DNA of 64,000 bases from Arabidopsis thaliana. Lineage: Eukaryota; Streptophyta; Magnoliopsida; Brassicales; Brassicaceae. Location: NCBI RefSeq assembly GCF_000001735.4, contig NC_003074.8:62101-126100 (forward strand), read 5' to 3'. A model generated the notes under the pieces. That model had not been told where the DNA came from. It saw nothing but the letters and a program-made list of their open reading frames with translations, and did not search any database. Numbering within the stretch: the first letter of the stretch is position 1; each line of letters begins with the position of its first letter. Below, in pieces: positions 1-13,195 of the stretch. The position numbers were made by a program, and so were the translations under genes.

Positions 1-355
1 TCTTCTCACCTCAAGTGGTGTCAACACAAGCTCGACAACATTCACATTAATGGTGACAAGATCTCTAAAACTTTCTCTCCTGTTTTATTCCCATCTTCTT
101 GATTTCTTCAAGTTAGGGTTTTCACCATTTGTAAGTATTGTTTTACTTTGTCAAATCGTAATATCACTTTAAAATTACTAAGAGTGAGAGAGCAAGAGAT
201 TAACAAGCTTGATCCTTTACCACAAGGAGCTTACATGGCATGAGAATTTGCCAAGCTCCAATGTAGCTTTATCACCAAATCTACACAACTAAGCTTCTTA
301 ACAATTCCAAAGACATGTTCTTTATAGACAGTAAAAAAGGTAACTTTTATTTAAC
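1..355. other. Spacer downstream of SS2
   Basis: No coding region of note is visible. The right part (about 300-355) is probably the 3' UTR of the minus-strand starch synthase gene. The left part may belong to a gene outside the window, which cannot be judged here. Confidence 0.5.
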
Positions 356-3300
356 TCACCAATGATACTTAGCAGCAACAAGAACTTCTTCGTACTTCTC
401 TGCAGCATTATCCCAACTCAAATCCTGTGTCATTCCTCTTCTCTGAAGCCCTTCCCAACTCTCCTTATACTCTCTATATGTCAACAAACAGTTTCCTAAG
501 GCATGAATCAACTTACCTGCTTCCGCGCTATCAAATGTCCAACCAAGACCCGTTTCACTATAGGGATCAAATTGTTGAACTGTATCCCTCAATCCTCCCA
601 CGGCATGGACCACCGGAATGGTTCCATAGTTCATTGCGTAAAGCTGGTTTAGACCACACGGCTCAAATCTAGAAGGCATCAGCAATATGTCTGCACCAGC
701 TGTTATTCTGTGTGCTGTTTTAACCGAGAATCCAACCCATCCCCGTGCTTTATCTCGATATTGATGCTCCATTTGTCTGAGGACCTCTTCAAGATCCGGT
801 CGCCCTGTGCCTAACATAACCAGCTGAACATCCTGACTCATCATCCATGGAACCGCCTCAGCTATCAAATCAACACCTTTCTGGTGATCCAATCTTCCAA
901 TAAAACCGATCAGCGGAACATCAGGCCGAACAGGCAAACCGAGCTCTTTCTGTAATGCAGCTTTACATTGGGGTTTACCAATGTGAAGATTCTCCAAGGA
1001 ATAGTTGGTATAATCATCAGAGTGCAAGTAAGTATCAAATTCTGGGTTCCATTCTTGTGTATCGATACCGTTCACAATTCCTCTAAATTTCCAGTCGTTT
1101 TCATTTATGATGTTATGCAGACCCCAACCTCCTTCTAAGGTCTTAACCTCCCAGGAGTATCCATGGCTAACAGTGAGAACTCTATCCGCAGCTTTTAGAC
1201 CAGCTGCAAAAATATTGAAGTGCTCACCTCCTACTGGGTCATATAACTTGAAGCTATCCAAGTAATGGCTCGGTAAATCCACGTAGGAGAAATCATCTAC
1301 CGGTCCCCGCCCCTAATTTTCCACCACTAGGTTATGCATACTTCTCTTGGATAGATAAGCATAAAGTAAGTCATTTCTACTGAGTGAAGAATTTACTAAC
1401 CTGATGAGCAATGTTATGAATTACAAGAACAGATCGTGTGTATTTCATTATTCCGTGATCCCGGTAATAGGCCTTCAGGTACACCGGTAGTAACGCAGTG
1501 TGCCAATCATTTGCTATAAAAGCCAAATTTCCATCACCATAACACACACCTCCACAAGGAACATACCACGGAACCTGAAACAAATCTCCAGAAACCAACA
1601 TTAGTATAAGAAGAAAGCTAAATATCGATTACCCGTTCACAATCTTGACGCAGAGGTTTACCTCAACAGCAGCCTTGCAAAATAAAACCATCCGCTTCAA
1701 GATATCCTGGATTCAATTATAACAAACTTAGTACATGTAGGCAGAAATTGATTTTTCGGTGAAGAACAGGGAGAATAAGATAAGTCTTACAAGTCGGTTT
1801 CCACCATAAATGTTATTACTCAGATGCCGAAATTCAGGGCTATCAATGAAAACAAAATCCACACCATCTATAAATGCATGGAAGTACATTACTTCCATAT
1901 CCTGCAGCAAAGTGTGCTCCACATGAAGTTTTCTCTACCTTGTCAAGGAATTTTAAATGGAAAAGAAGAAACTTTGAATGTTGATACATTAACAGCTTTT
2001 ATACCTGCCCGGCCACCTTATATCTCTTCCGTACCCCTAAATCTTTGGCTTCAGCATACTCGGCATACCGAGGAACCACAACCTAACAAGAAAATCAAAG
2101 AAAATGATTGACTAACAGGTTTGAGTTACAATGTCCACAATCAACCAGAGAGCTTATCTGACACGAAAAAAGGCACTCTCTAATAAATATTACCATAACC
2201 CTGTGTCCACGCCTAGCCAAAGACTTTGGTAAAGCACCAGCTACATCTCCAAGGCCACCTATAAAAGTTATTGGTATTCAGTTTTGTGTACTCCAAGAGA
2301 AGACTACTTATGCAAACATAGCCCGCACAATCGATCAAAGATGATAAAGGAAATAATTACCTGTTTTCGAAAATGGAGCACACTCTGCTGCTACCAATAT
2401 CACATTCATGACATTTGCTCCAGCCAGTGGAGGCGGCTTCTCTTCATCCTTGCCAGGTTCGTTAGTTTCACTACTAGCTACGTCAGGTGTTTTTTCCACG
2501 TACTTCTCTGTCTTCATAGTTGATGTTTGAGGAGCTTTAGTCAGATAAGACGGTAGTGGATCTGACCAAAATGCACCAGCGCGAGATTTACTTGGCTTTC
2601 CAGGAGAAGTTACAGGATCAGAAGTTTTCTCAGGAGAGGTCATAACAGATGAAGGTTTATAAGGAGGATCTACACTAGACGCTACTACGCTAGACCAAGG
2701 CTTCCCATTAGTGGCTACATCGGATGGTTTCTGAGGAGAGGTTACAGGGGAAGAAGATATCACAGAGGCCGAGCTTTGTTTGCGGTTCTTCAAGGATTCA
2801 GTACTGGGAGAGAAAGTCTTAGCTTCTGGTTCTTTACTTAAAGATGACTTGCCATAAGTGCTTGGACTAACACTACCGTTTGCATCTCCATCCATAATTT
2901 CTTTTTTAGTAGCATCAGTATTAGCATTCACAGAAGAAGCAGACTCTTGTTTGGAAGAAGCTTTTGCATCATCCAAGTCAGGTGTGCTCTCTTTAATAGA
3001 TGAGACCAGCTTCCTCCTTTCAGCAATCTGAAGGGTAACATGATAGATAAAGTGAAAGATTGTTAAACACAAATGTCAAATAATAATTTAACACATATTA
3101 ATCATAAAACTAACTCGAGAGCAGGCTCCAAAGCAGATTAGGATATTCAAATCACATTCTCACTTACAGCTCATAGTGTTAAAAAAATGGACCTTTTAGG
3201 AATAAAGATCAGTAGAAAACAATTAAGTGACCTAATCTTCACATTGGATCATTGCCAAAAGGCCCAAATAGAAGGAAGGAAGGAAGGAGGATGTACCTGG

Positions 3301-3578
3301 TGAAGAAGGTTCCTTTGCATAGCAAGAACCTTCTTGCTCTTGTCAATGGTAGCCTGAAGCGCATCCTCTGGCTCATCATCGTCTGAGCCGGAAGCCTCGA
3401 CGCGGCTCACACACTTGCATCGATGTCCCAGAACAAAGCTCCGAGAACGAAAAGACAGCGAGCCAGAAGGCAAATCATGGTAAGAAACACGGGAATGCCT
3501 CAGCGTAGAGGAATTGATGCGACGCTGAGTCTTGATTTGACAGAGAAGAGGAAAAGAGCTCTCGGCAACTGATGCCAT
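356..3578 (-). CDS. SS2: Starch synthase 2 (soluble, plastidial)
   Basis: Transfers glucose from ADP-glucose to the non-reducing end of alpha-1,4-glucans, building intermediate amylopectin chains in plastids. Eight coding exons read by GT/AG: 3578-3297, 3027-2361, 2258-2194, 2082-2005, 1901-1791, 1706-1662, 1574-1401, 1312-356. They sum to 2379 nt, or 792 aa. The first exon is Ser/Arg-rich and looks like a chloroplast transit peptide. Residues about 95-300 are a low-complexity Ser/Pro/Lys-rich N-terminal arm typical of SSII. The GT5 glucosyltransferase follows: the ADP-glucose motif [13 protein letters not shown] is split between exons 2 and 3, and a second GT-B half carries [12 protein letters not shown] and a C-terminal VGGLRDTV loop. 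All expected motifs are present. SSII is favoured over SSI, SSIII or GBSS by length and by the long Ser-rich arm. Confidence 0.96.
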
Positions 3579-4370
3579 TTACAGAAAAATAAAGTTTCCT
3601 TTTTTAAGTATGAGCAGAGCAGAGCAGATCAGACACAAACTTGAACAAGTTTCATCCGCGAAATCGAACAGAGCTAATTGAGAAAACCGAACCTAGACTA
3701 GATGATCCAAAGAAGAAGGCTTTGTCGGAGAGTAGCGATAAAAATAAAAAAGGGAATGCTTTGTGAGTGAAGTTGTTGTTAACCAAGAGGGAGGAGGAAT
3801 CAAACAAAAGAAGAGAGAATGGGGACACAATGAGCGAAATCACCATAAACTCTCGCGTGATTCATGAGCATAATATTATGATGCAATTGATCTCTCGCCA
3901 CATAAATTTTTATTCCTCGAGATTTTCTTCGTAATCTAAATCGTCCACAAAATACAGATATCGACACTCTTTTCTTTAGCATAACTCCGGAATAAAACTT
4001 TATTGAATAATAAATACCTTAAAAGAAAATTGATGATTTGGGCCACCCTCCAAATTGTTTTCAAGAAATTCAGAATTCCATAAAGCATTTTTTCAATTTT
4101 ACATTTAATACATAAAATAGTAATAACGTAACTGAACATATTTTTTATTACAAAAAAAAACGTCAAATTTTATAGAGTAAATCATTTTTTTTGTTAATAG
4201 AAAACAAACAAAGAAACAAAACGTAGTTTTATTAATTACAATATAACGGATAAGTTAATAACATTCAGTTGACTACTGTGTGTTTAGGGTATATAATCTC
4301 TATACACATACAAATTTTATTTACAAGGAGTAAATAGGTGAAAGAGGAGGCTAAGTTATAAAATAAAAAA
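3579..4370. other. SS2 leader/promoter and upstream region of the 4.37 kb gene
   Basis: Positions 3579 to about 3850 hold the probable 5' UTR and promoter of SS2 on the minus strand. From about 3850 to 4370 the DNA is AT-rich. Short ORFs here have no recognisable composition or family and look like chance frames. Confidence 0.5.
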
Positions 4371-4817
4371 ATGAAGAAAAATAATCACGTTTACATGGCT
4401 TTTGTTCTAATCACCACGTTGGTACTGTTTGCTTATCCAAGTTTGGCAGATGATGAGAAACCGTTGATAGATCCCAATATTGATTTAGATTCCACGTTTG
4501 CAAGATCTCCGAGTACGAGTGAATACAATATAGACATGCTTAATAAACAGTCAACAGAACTTGTTCAGTTTGCCGGGACTTGCGCTGGCTTGATGGGGGG
4601 AGAAAAATGTAGCGATCAAGTCATGTCTGAGATTCTTCAAAACATACCAACTTCGAGGTATTGTTGTCTGAAAATGATCATATATGGCCAAGAATGTCAC
4701 ATGGTGCTGAGGAATCTTTTGTTTCAGACTTATTATTACAAACCATTTGCCTCTAAAGGTCGTCCCAGGATTCTTAAAGTTTGGAACAGATGTTCTGCTG
4801 AAGTTGGTGGTTTTTAA
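4371..4817 (+). CDS. Small secreted six-cysteine protein, ECA1/prolamin-like layout
   Basis: Single-exon gene of 148 aa. The N-terminus (MKKNNHVYMAF... to about residue 26, FAYPSLA) is a clear signal peptide. An acidic/Ser-rich linker of about 45 residues follows. The mature part has cysteines in the order C-x8-C-x17-CC-x9-C-x31-C. That is the layout of plant prolamin-like (ECA1 gametogenesis-related) peptides, also seen in the nine-gene cluster at 52-62 kb, but with a longer last gap. Family members are often expressed in the female gametophyte or pollen; that role is inferred from the family only. No close paralogue lies beside it. Confidence 0.75.
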   Translation: MKKNNHVYMAFVLITTLVLFAYPSLADDEKPLIDPNIDLDSTFARSPSTSEYNIDMLNKQSTELVQFAGTCAGLMGGEKCSDQVMSEILQNIPTSRYCCLKMIIYGQECHMVLRNLLFQTYYYKPFASKGRPRILKVWNRCSAEVGGF

Positions 4818-5135
4818 CCATTTTCCTTCAAATCTTAACTTTTATTATTAATTAATAATAAAAAATACATTGTTTAACTTAATTATGGTCTCAATATTCA
4901 AATCCATGGTGATTCAGTTTTTTTTTTTTTTGGCTTTTCAAAATGACTAAACGTTATAACTTAATAATAACATTCTGAACTTTCAAGACTTTTATAAATT
5001 TTAGATACAGCTTATTCCCAAGAAACAATACCCAAGAAAACAATCACATTTAATATAGGGATGACAACAAAATAAAAGAAGCAAACAATAATAATCAAAC
5101 TCACATATATTGAGATATTTTCATTTCTATATCTC
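4818..5135. other. Intergenic, convergent 3' ends
   Basis: AT-rich spacer between the 3' end of the secreted-protein gene and the 3' end of the minus-strand peroxidase. It holds a poly-T run near 4918-4931. No gene is seen. Confidence 0.6.
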
Positions 5136-6377
<1,242 letters not shown>

Positions 6378-7725
6378 TTTCTTAAAAAATCTTTAGTTTG
6401 TTGCTCTTAGCTTTTGTTTTTTGCTCGATTGATAATGAATTGTTGATGAAGGTTGAAGCTATTTTATACTCAATTATGTAAGTAGTTTAAACTAACTTGC
6501 AATATTATAAGAGTTTGTGGTTAGAAGATTGAGATTAATTAACATCAAAATGTAGTTGACTATCATTGGTCTGCGGTGGAATGCTTGTTGTATTTTTGTT
6601 GTTCTTAAGACCAATCATTGTTTGTAGAAATAAGAAGAGGCAAATTGATACAAGTCGTACTATATATATGTGTATATAATATTTGTGTCGATGTTGTCTT
6701 ATGCATGGTGTATATTGCTACCACCAAAAAAAATGGCTGCCTAAATTTCTTTAAGCCCAAATTAAATACAAATGGGGTTTTAAGAATTGAAAATTTCGTG
6801 TGTCTCACGTCACTAAGACACCTCTAGTTCCTCTACTTAACAAGAAAAAGACATATAGAGTTCGGATATAGTTAAAACAATGTATTTTGTATTACTTGCC
6901 TTATAGAGTGGGACAATACTTTGCCAACAACAGTTGGAAGAATAACTTAAATTAAAATTAAGTTTTTATCTTATCAAGTAGATTAAAATATCTACATATA
7001 TGCATATCAATTGATACTTGGACGTTATCGATAACAATTATTTGATCCCACATGCATCCATGCATTATAGGTTTCCTGTAATGTTTCGTGCATGTTCTTC
7101 CAATTACGTCAATCATTTGACCGCAACGTTTTAACCTTTTCTAAACTACGCCATGTGTTACCAATTAGCATCTTATTAATCATGTGGATGAACAGATTGA
7201 ATAGCAATAATCATCCACATAAATTGACAGTCGAAAAAACCTTGCATGTTTCCAGGTTCATCGTTTACTTACAGGAAGAAAATATCACTAATTAGTTATA
7301 TAAATCGAAGATGGACACAAATCTCTGATCATCTACTTTGGATAATCAGAAGATTTTTTGGTAATTACCGAAATATTCATTCATAAACGAATAGAAAGAG
7401 TCAAAATAGATTAACTAAAATGACATTAAGTTTTGGATGACTTTTCTTGAACTTGCTAAACACACCCAAATTGCAACGTTGCAACTAAATGCTAATGACA
7501 GATATTCTTTTGTTTTATAGACTAGTAATAAAAGAATTCAGAGTAGCCACAATTATTAGTTTTCGTTATCCTTCATCCTCTTACATTCGTTGACTAAAAC
7601 ATATGATTCATCATGCCTCGGTTGGATTTGTTATTCAACTTATTATTATAGACATATATTACTTTATTCACTTGATACTTTATCGACACTGGTGTTTCAT
7701 CCTCTCTACGGTCAAAGGAGTGTGC
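6378..7725. other. Intergenic (PRX27 promoter side; RP2 3' side)
   Basis: About 1.3 kb of AT-rich sequence upstream of the peroxidase and downstream of RP2. No coding sequence with family character, no tRNA and no clear terminal repeats were seen. Confidence 0.55.
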
Positions 7726-9248
7726 TTAGTAGCGTTTTGAGATACGCGGTACCGTAGTACTAGTGTCTCTACCGTCATGGTACAGCCGCAGAATCACAGC
7801 CGCGGTTTCTTCAATCGCCTTATTCGTCACATCTGCAAGCGCCACAACCCCAAGAATAACACATGAGAATACTCTGCCTACTTGTTAACTTTTTTTCTTA
7901 CTAGCATTAAAAGGAAAGAAAAAAACAGCATTTTGAGTAGCAAATGAGAATGGTGTTTAAGTTTTGTTTACCTATCACTGCCCATCCGGGGTTTCGCTCA
8001 TAGATCCTTGACGCGAAATCTAGTTCTTTCCGAACAAGATCAATCCCCGAGTAATTGTTCTCTGCCTCTGTATCTACGCCTAGCGTTTTAACCCTTGTTC
8101 TTCTAATCGCTTGCAGTACAACGAGCTGGATCTTCAAACCAAAAACTTTTCTCGGTTCAACCTGAAAGAGCGTCCTGGGTGGTTCCACGCCCATCACAAA
8201 CGGCACATTAGCAACTTTGTACCCTTTTTGAGCAATGTAAGTGGACAAGGGCGTCTTCCCTGTCCGGGAAACCCCGACAAGAACTATATCAGCCTTGCTT
8301 AAGTTCTCAGGTAAAGTCCCATCATCTTGCTTAATGGTAAACTCAATGGCTTCAATCCTTTTGAAATATGCATCATTGAGAGTCTTGACCCTACCAGGTG
8401 CTCCACGTGTAAGACCTGACGGAGAAACACCTAAGTGAGACGCAATCCCTTCGATGATTGGTCCTAGAATATCAACCGAAAGCACACCCAACTGATCACA
8501 AGCTTGCTTTGCGGATTTTGCCATAGAAGGATTTGCTAAAGTGTAGAAACACATTGCCCCTTCCTTTGCCGCTTGCTTAATAATCTCGATAAGCCTCTCC
8601 TCATCCTCAACCTGATCAATCCCCAACCCAAAACCAAAGTAATGACAATTCTCAAAACCTAACACTTTCGGTTTAAAAGTCAAGTTTTTTCTTGCTCAGA
8701 TGATCACTAATTGCAACTAGCATTCACTAAGATATAATCAGTTTCCATGTAATGATCCAATTTTATCTATCCTATGAGCAATTCTACTAGCAACATTCAC
8801 AGAGAATTCTAAGAAAGGACATATTTTTTCCTGAAAGTAAGAAGATTTGATTTTCATTTACCCAGGAGAAGAGATGGGTATTCACAGAAGAGCCACGATT
8901 CAACGAAAAATCTTCGAATTGTCCCAAAGCGGCGTTAACGGAATGCTCTGCCGTCCACCCAGTTCCGTCGGAAACCAAATATATAGACTTTCCCGCCGTT
9001 ACCTCCACGTCGATCGCCGTCGTCTTCTTATCAGCCTCATCGGTCGGTTGGGCTTCCGTTACTTGACGGCGAGGTGAGTTATCGGAACGGGGAATTGGAC
9101 GGTCAAGCTTAACACCAGATCTTAAAGCTCGGCCCCTAGACCACCGATTCAATTTGGGACTAATCTTCAGCTTCGGACTCGACGAACCTGTCGGAATTGG
9201 AGGTTCGGAATTAGGCTCGTGATGGCCCGAGACGCCGTGTAAATTCAT
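7726..9248 (-). CDS. RP2: Pyruvate, phosphate dikinase regulatory protein (RP2)
   Basis: Bifunctional kinase/phosphorylase family (DUF299) that switches PPDK off with ADP and on with phosphate. Three exons: 9248-8862, 8611-7972, 7832-7726, together 1134 nt or 377 aa. The P-loop-like [15 protein letters not shown] lies in exon 2. Other family blocks seen are [15 protein letters not shown] near residue 90 and [10 protein letters not shown]. The last exon restores the frame at AVID and ends in ISKRY. The N-terminus ([17 protein letters not shown]) is not a convincing transit peptide, consistent with the cytosolic isoform RP2. It is divergent with the RRM gene at 10.08 kb. Confidence 0.92.
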
Positions 9249-10081
9249 ATCGCCAAAGTTTATGATAACTTTTTTTTTTTTTTTTTTCTGAGCGACGGTT
9301 AAGGCGTTAACCGCTAAATTGCGTTCCGATGAAAAATTGACGAAAATGTCCTCACTAATTACTTGGGCTTGAAAACAGATATTTGGGCTTTAAAAAGCCT
9401 AAGTAAAAAGTGCCCAAAAGACTCGTGGAAACAATAATAACACGCGCATCGCTAGAGCTTACGTTTGACGCGTATCGTCGACCACAACATCGATATCGAT
9501 CGAGCCGACAAAAGAAAAAAAATTATGTGAACATTCCTCTTCTTTCTTTTTTGGTTTAAATGTTAACATTCCTCTTCTTTCTTTTTTTGTTTAAATTTGA
9601 AGAATCCTCTTTCTCTCTCACAATCACACGAATCTTGTCTTCTTTTCTCTCCGTCTCTTTCGATACTTGGCTTCAATCCTGTGACGTCCTGTTCTATTGT
9701 GCCTTAATCGGGTAATCTAAAACAGAACATACACTATCAGTTTTTTTTCGTGCCCTGCTTCTCGAAGTTTCCGATTGTGTGGTTGGTTGATACATATCTC
9801 ATTGATTATCTTTGTTACTGTTACTTTCATCTCTTATCTCATTCAATTATAATCTAGGGTTCTTACTTCTTCTTTCTTCCCTCTCCGCTAACTATTTGGC
9901 CTGGACACCTTTTTTATTTTTTTTATTTGAATCATTATAGTAATCGTAGCTTTGTAGATTTCTTGCTGTATAAATCTCTAGAAAATCGCTCAACGGTTCA
10001 CGGAATGTGATTCAAGAATCTTGTTTATGTTTGTTCTTTGATTTAGGTATCTAGGTTCGTGTGAGAAAACAGAACAATATA
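9249..10081. promoter_or_regulatory. Shared divergent promoter region, RP2 / BPA1-like gene
   Basis: An 833-bp region between two head-to-head genes. It holds a poly-T run at about 9270-9287 and Thr-tRNA-free CT-rich leaders near 9600-9700. An intron-like stretch (donor GTAATC after 9710, acceptor before 10048) is probably a 5' UTR intron of the plus-strand gene. No cis-element was assigned with confidence. Confidence 0.5.
9530..9597. repeat. Short tandem duplication, two copies of about 33 bp
   Basis: The unit AACATTCCTCTTCTTTCTTT plus a T-run and GTTTAAAT occurs twice in a row (about 9530-9561 and 9564-9596) with one or two differences. It lies in the leader or promoter of the plus-strand RRM gene. 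Confidence 0.75.
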
Positions 10082-11059
10082 ATGTATCCTTGTGGTTACG
10101 TTGCTCAAGTCACCAACTTGTCTCCTCAAGCCACTGAGAAAGATGTTCATAGGTTCTTCTCTCACTGTGGTATCGTCGAGCTCGTTGAAATCACCGGGTA
10201 ACAACAACGTTCATTGTTCAGTAAATTATTAATCATTCTTGAATCTGTTTATATTTTGTTTCATGTCTCCATGGATTTCAGGTGCCAAGGGGATGCATTA
10301 ACGGCTTATGTAACCTTCAGAGATGCGTATGCTCTGGATATGGCTGTGTTACTTAGCGTAAGTCCCTTAATTAGCTAGAAATTTCCAGTATGATCTTCTT
10401 GGCATTGATTTTAATGTTGATCTTCAGGGAGCTACGATCGTTGATCAAACCGTTTGGATATCGGTCTACGGTGTCTATTTACATGAATCTAACAATCTCA
10501 GACAAGAAGAAGACTATAGTGTTACGGTAACATTAAAAACAATACTTACTAGGTTACTTTAGGTTATAAGCCAAAGATTCTCGAAAATGTTTCTTTGTAG
10601 GTGACTCGTTCAGACGCGTTTGCTTCATCGCCTGGAGAGGCCATAACCGTGGCTCAACAAGTTGTGCAGACGATGTTAGCTAAAGGCTACGTTTTAAGCA
10701 AAGACGCGATTGGTAAAGCCAAAGCTTTGGATGAGTCTCAGAGATTTTCAAGCTTGGTAGCGACCAAATTGGCAGAGATCAGCCATTACCTTGGCCTCAC
10801 ACAGAACATTCAGTCGAGTATGGAACTCGTGAGATCAGCGGACGAGAAGTATCATTTCTCGGATTTCACTAAATCCGCGGTTCTTGTCACGGGCACAGCT
10901 GCTGTAGCCGCAGCCACCATTACAGGGAAAGTGGCTGCAGCTGCAGCGACTAGTGTGGTCAACAGTCGTTACTTTGCTAATGGGGCTTTATGGTTCTCAG
11001 ATGCTTTGGGCCGGGCTGCAAAAGCAGCGGCCCATATCGGTGGAGGAGGAAGCAATTGA
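10082..11059 (+). CDS. RRM protein, BPA1-like (binding partner of ACD11 family)
   Basis: Four exons: 10082-10197, 10282-10357, 10428-10526, 10601-11059 (750 nt, 249 aa). An N-terminal RRM spans about residues 5-80, with degenerate RNP1 (DALTAYVTF) and RNP2 (AQVTNL). The family-typical region AQQVVQTMLAKGYVLSKDAI follows, then an Ala-rich C-terminus (AAAATITGKVAAAAA) that may form an amphipathic or membrane-associated helix. BPA1-like proteins bind the sphingolipid transfer protein ACD11 and act in cell death and defence control; that role is family knowledge. I believe this is one of the BPL members, but am not sure of the number. Confidence 0.85.
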
Positions 11060-11498
11060 TGTAAAAAGTCTTTGGGCTTCCTTGGAAAACATAAATAAAT
11101 GATATGTGAGGTTTTAAAGCATAAAAGGTGTTGTGAAAAGAAAAAGAAAAAAAAAACCATCATGAAGATATGATTAGTAACGTTACATGATCGAAAATAT
11201 TTGAGGCAGAAACTATAAAATAACTTTATTACATGAACTGGAGAATATATATGAAATATAATAATAAGCCTAAAGCTTTTAAAATATTAAGGATGGGTCC
11301 TAGAAACCTCCCTAGCTTGATCCTTTCCTCATTCTTTCTCTCTCTTTCTCTTATATGAGAGGTTGATGAGATCCACAAGAAACACCTAACTCATTTGATA
11401 GTGATTTCCAAATCTGCAAACAACAAAGTATATTTGATCATCACTATACTGATTTCACAATCCATTAATCACTGATAGGTTTTTGGTGGAATACATAC
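11060..11498. other. Intergenic upstream of ATHB20
   Basis: 3' UTR of the RRM gene, then the promoter/leader of ATHB20. A CT-rich stretch at 11331-11352 may be leader. No separate gene is seen. Confidence 0.5.
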
Positions 11499-13195
11499 AT
11501 GTATGTGTTTGATCCAACAACAGAAGCTGGATTGAGATTAGAGATGGCGTTTCCTCAACATGGTTTTATGTTCCAACAACTTCATGAAGACAACAGTCAA
11601 GATCAGCTCCCTTCTTGTCCTCCTCATCTCTTCAATGGTACTATACTCTCTCTTTCTCTCACTATTTCTCCACATAAATAGATTTGAGTCATGAATTCTG
11701 TTGGTGTATATAGGAGGAGGAAACTACATGATGAACAGATCTATGTCTTTAATGAACGTGCAAGAAGATCATAATCAAACCTTGGATGAGGAGAATCTAT
11801 CAGACGATGGGGCACATACTATGCTGGGAGAGAAGAAGAAGAGGCTGCAATTAGAGCAAGTTAAGGCATTAGAGAAGAGCTTTGAGCTTGGTAACAAGCT
11901 GGAGCCAGAGAGGAAGATACAACTAGCTAAAGCATTAGGGATGCAACCAAGACAGATCGCGATTTGGTTTCAAAACAGGAGAGCTAGGTGGAAGACTAGA
12001 CAGCTCGAGAGAGATTATGATTCACTCAAGAAACAGTTTGAGTCTCTTAAATCCGACAATGCTTCTCTACTTGCCTATAACAAGAAACTCCTTGCTGAGG
12101 TATGTATCTATATAAGTAAGTATATATGTGTGTTTATATAGTAAATAAGGTGTTTAATTCAACTTTCATTTCTAATTTGATTGTGTTTGTTTTTTTCTTT
12201 GGTTTTTTTATTTTTGGTTTTGCACTAATAGTAATAACCAACGTAAAATAAATCTAGGACTACAAATATTTTTCTGATTATTGGCTTGGATTGGTACTAT
12301 TTATGTAGTATATATATATGTGTATATATATCAGTGTATATATATATATATATGTATGTATCTTGTGTGTATTAAAGTCGTTTAATACGAAATGCAATAG
12401 ATTATTGTTAGGCACATGATCCAACACTATAAGATGTTTGTCAAAAGACAGTAGGTGTTTTGTTTATTAATAAAAAGGATTCTTGATCAATATTTACAAT
12501 TTAATTAATACATTCCCATATGACTATCAAGTAATGGCATGTGTGCGCTAACCAAATTTGACAAGAATACTGATTTTTATATCATATCATTTTTGTGTGT
12601 TTTAAATGATTTTACTACTTATTGAAATGTAATAGTTACAAGATTTTCAAAAATTACTTAAGCTAAGTATATGTAAATATATAATTTACATATATAGTCT
12701 TACAGTTTATCTATTTTAAGTTATTAGTCATTTTAAAAATATTTTGTTAATTTAAATTATATATAATTATGTTTATTTTAATGATATATAGAAATGATAA
12801 TTTTTAATATCTGAATTTCTAAAACTTAACATTTGAATTGTGTGTGATGATGGTTAAAGGTAATGGCTTTAAAGAACAAAGAATGTAATGAAGGAAACAT
12901 AGTAAAGAGAGAAGCAGAAGCTTCATGGAGCAACAACGGAAGCACAGAGAATAGTTCAGACATCAATCTGGAGATGCCTAGAGAGACCATTACAACACAT
13001 GTGAACACGATCAAAGACCTATTCCCTTCATCGATTCGATCATCTGCACATGATGATGATCATCATCAGAATCATGAAATAGTTCAAGAAGAAAGCCTTT
13101 GTAACATGTTTAATGGCATTGATGAAACGACGCCGGCTGGTTACTGGGCATGGTCTGACCCAAACCACAACCACCACCACCACCAGTTCAACTGA
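11499..13195 (+). CDS. HB20: HD-Zip class I transcription factor ATHB20
   Basis: Nuclear DNA-binding protein of class I homeodomain-leucine zipper type. Three exons: 11499-11637, 11714-12099, 12860-13195 (861 nt, 286 aa). The homeodomain covers about residues 87-143, starting [18 protein letters not shown] and ending in helix 3 [19 protein letters not shown] leucine zipper follows directly ([15 protein letters not shown]...). The C-terminal tail is acidic and His-rich (DDDHHQNHE and a final HNHHHHQFN). Class I members bind CAATNATTG-type sites as dimers and act in growth, hormone and stress responses. Intron 2 is long (760 bp) and TA-rich, with simple repeats at 12306-12350. Confidence 0.96.
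12306..12354. repeat. TA/TG simple repeat in ATHB20 intron 2
   Basis: Interrupted (TA)n with TG steps inside the long second intron. Likely a microsatellite; no other function is visible. Confidence 0.8.

Noticed and set aside
427-672. Plus-strand ORF of 81 aa
   Set aside because: Antisense shadow of the conserved last exon of SS2; no initiation context or family character.
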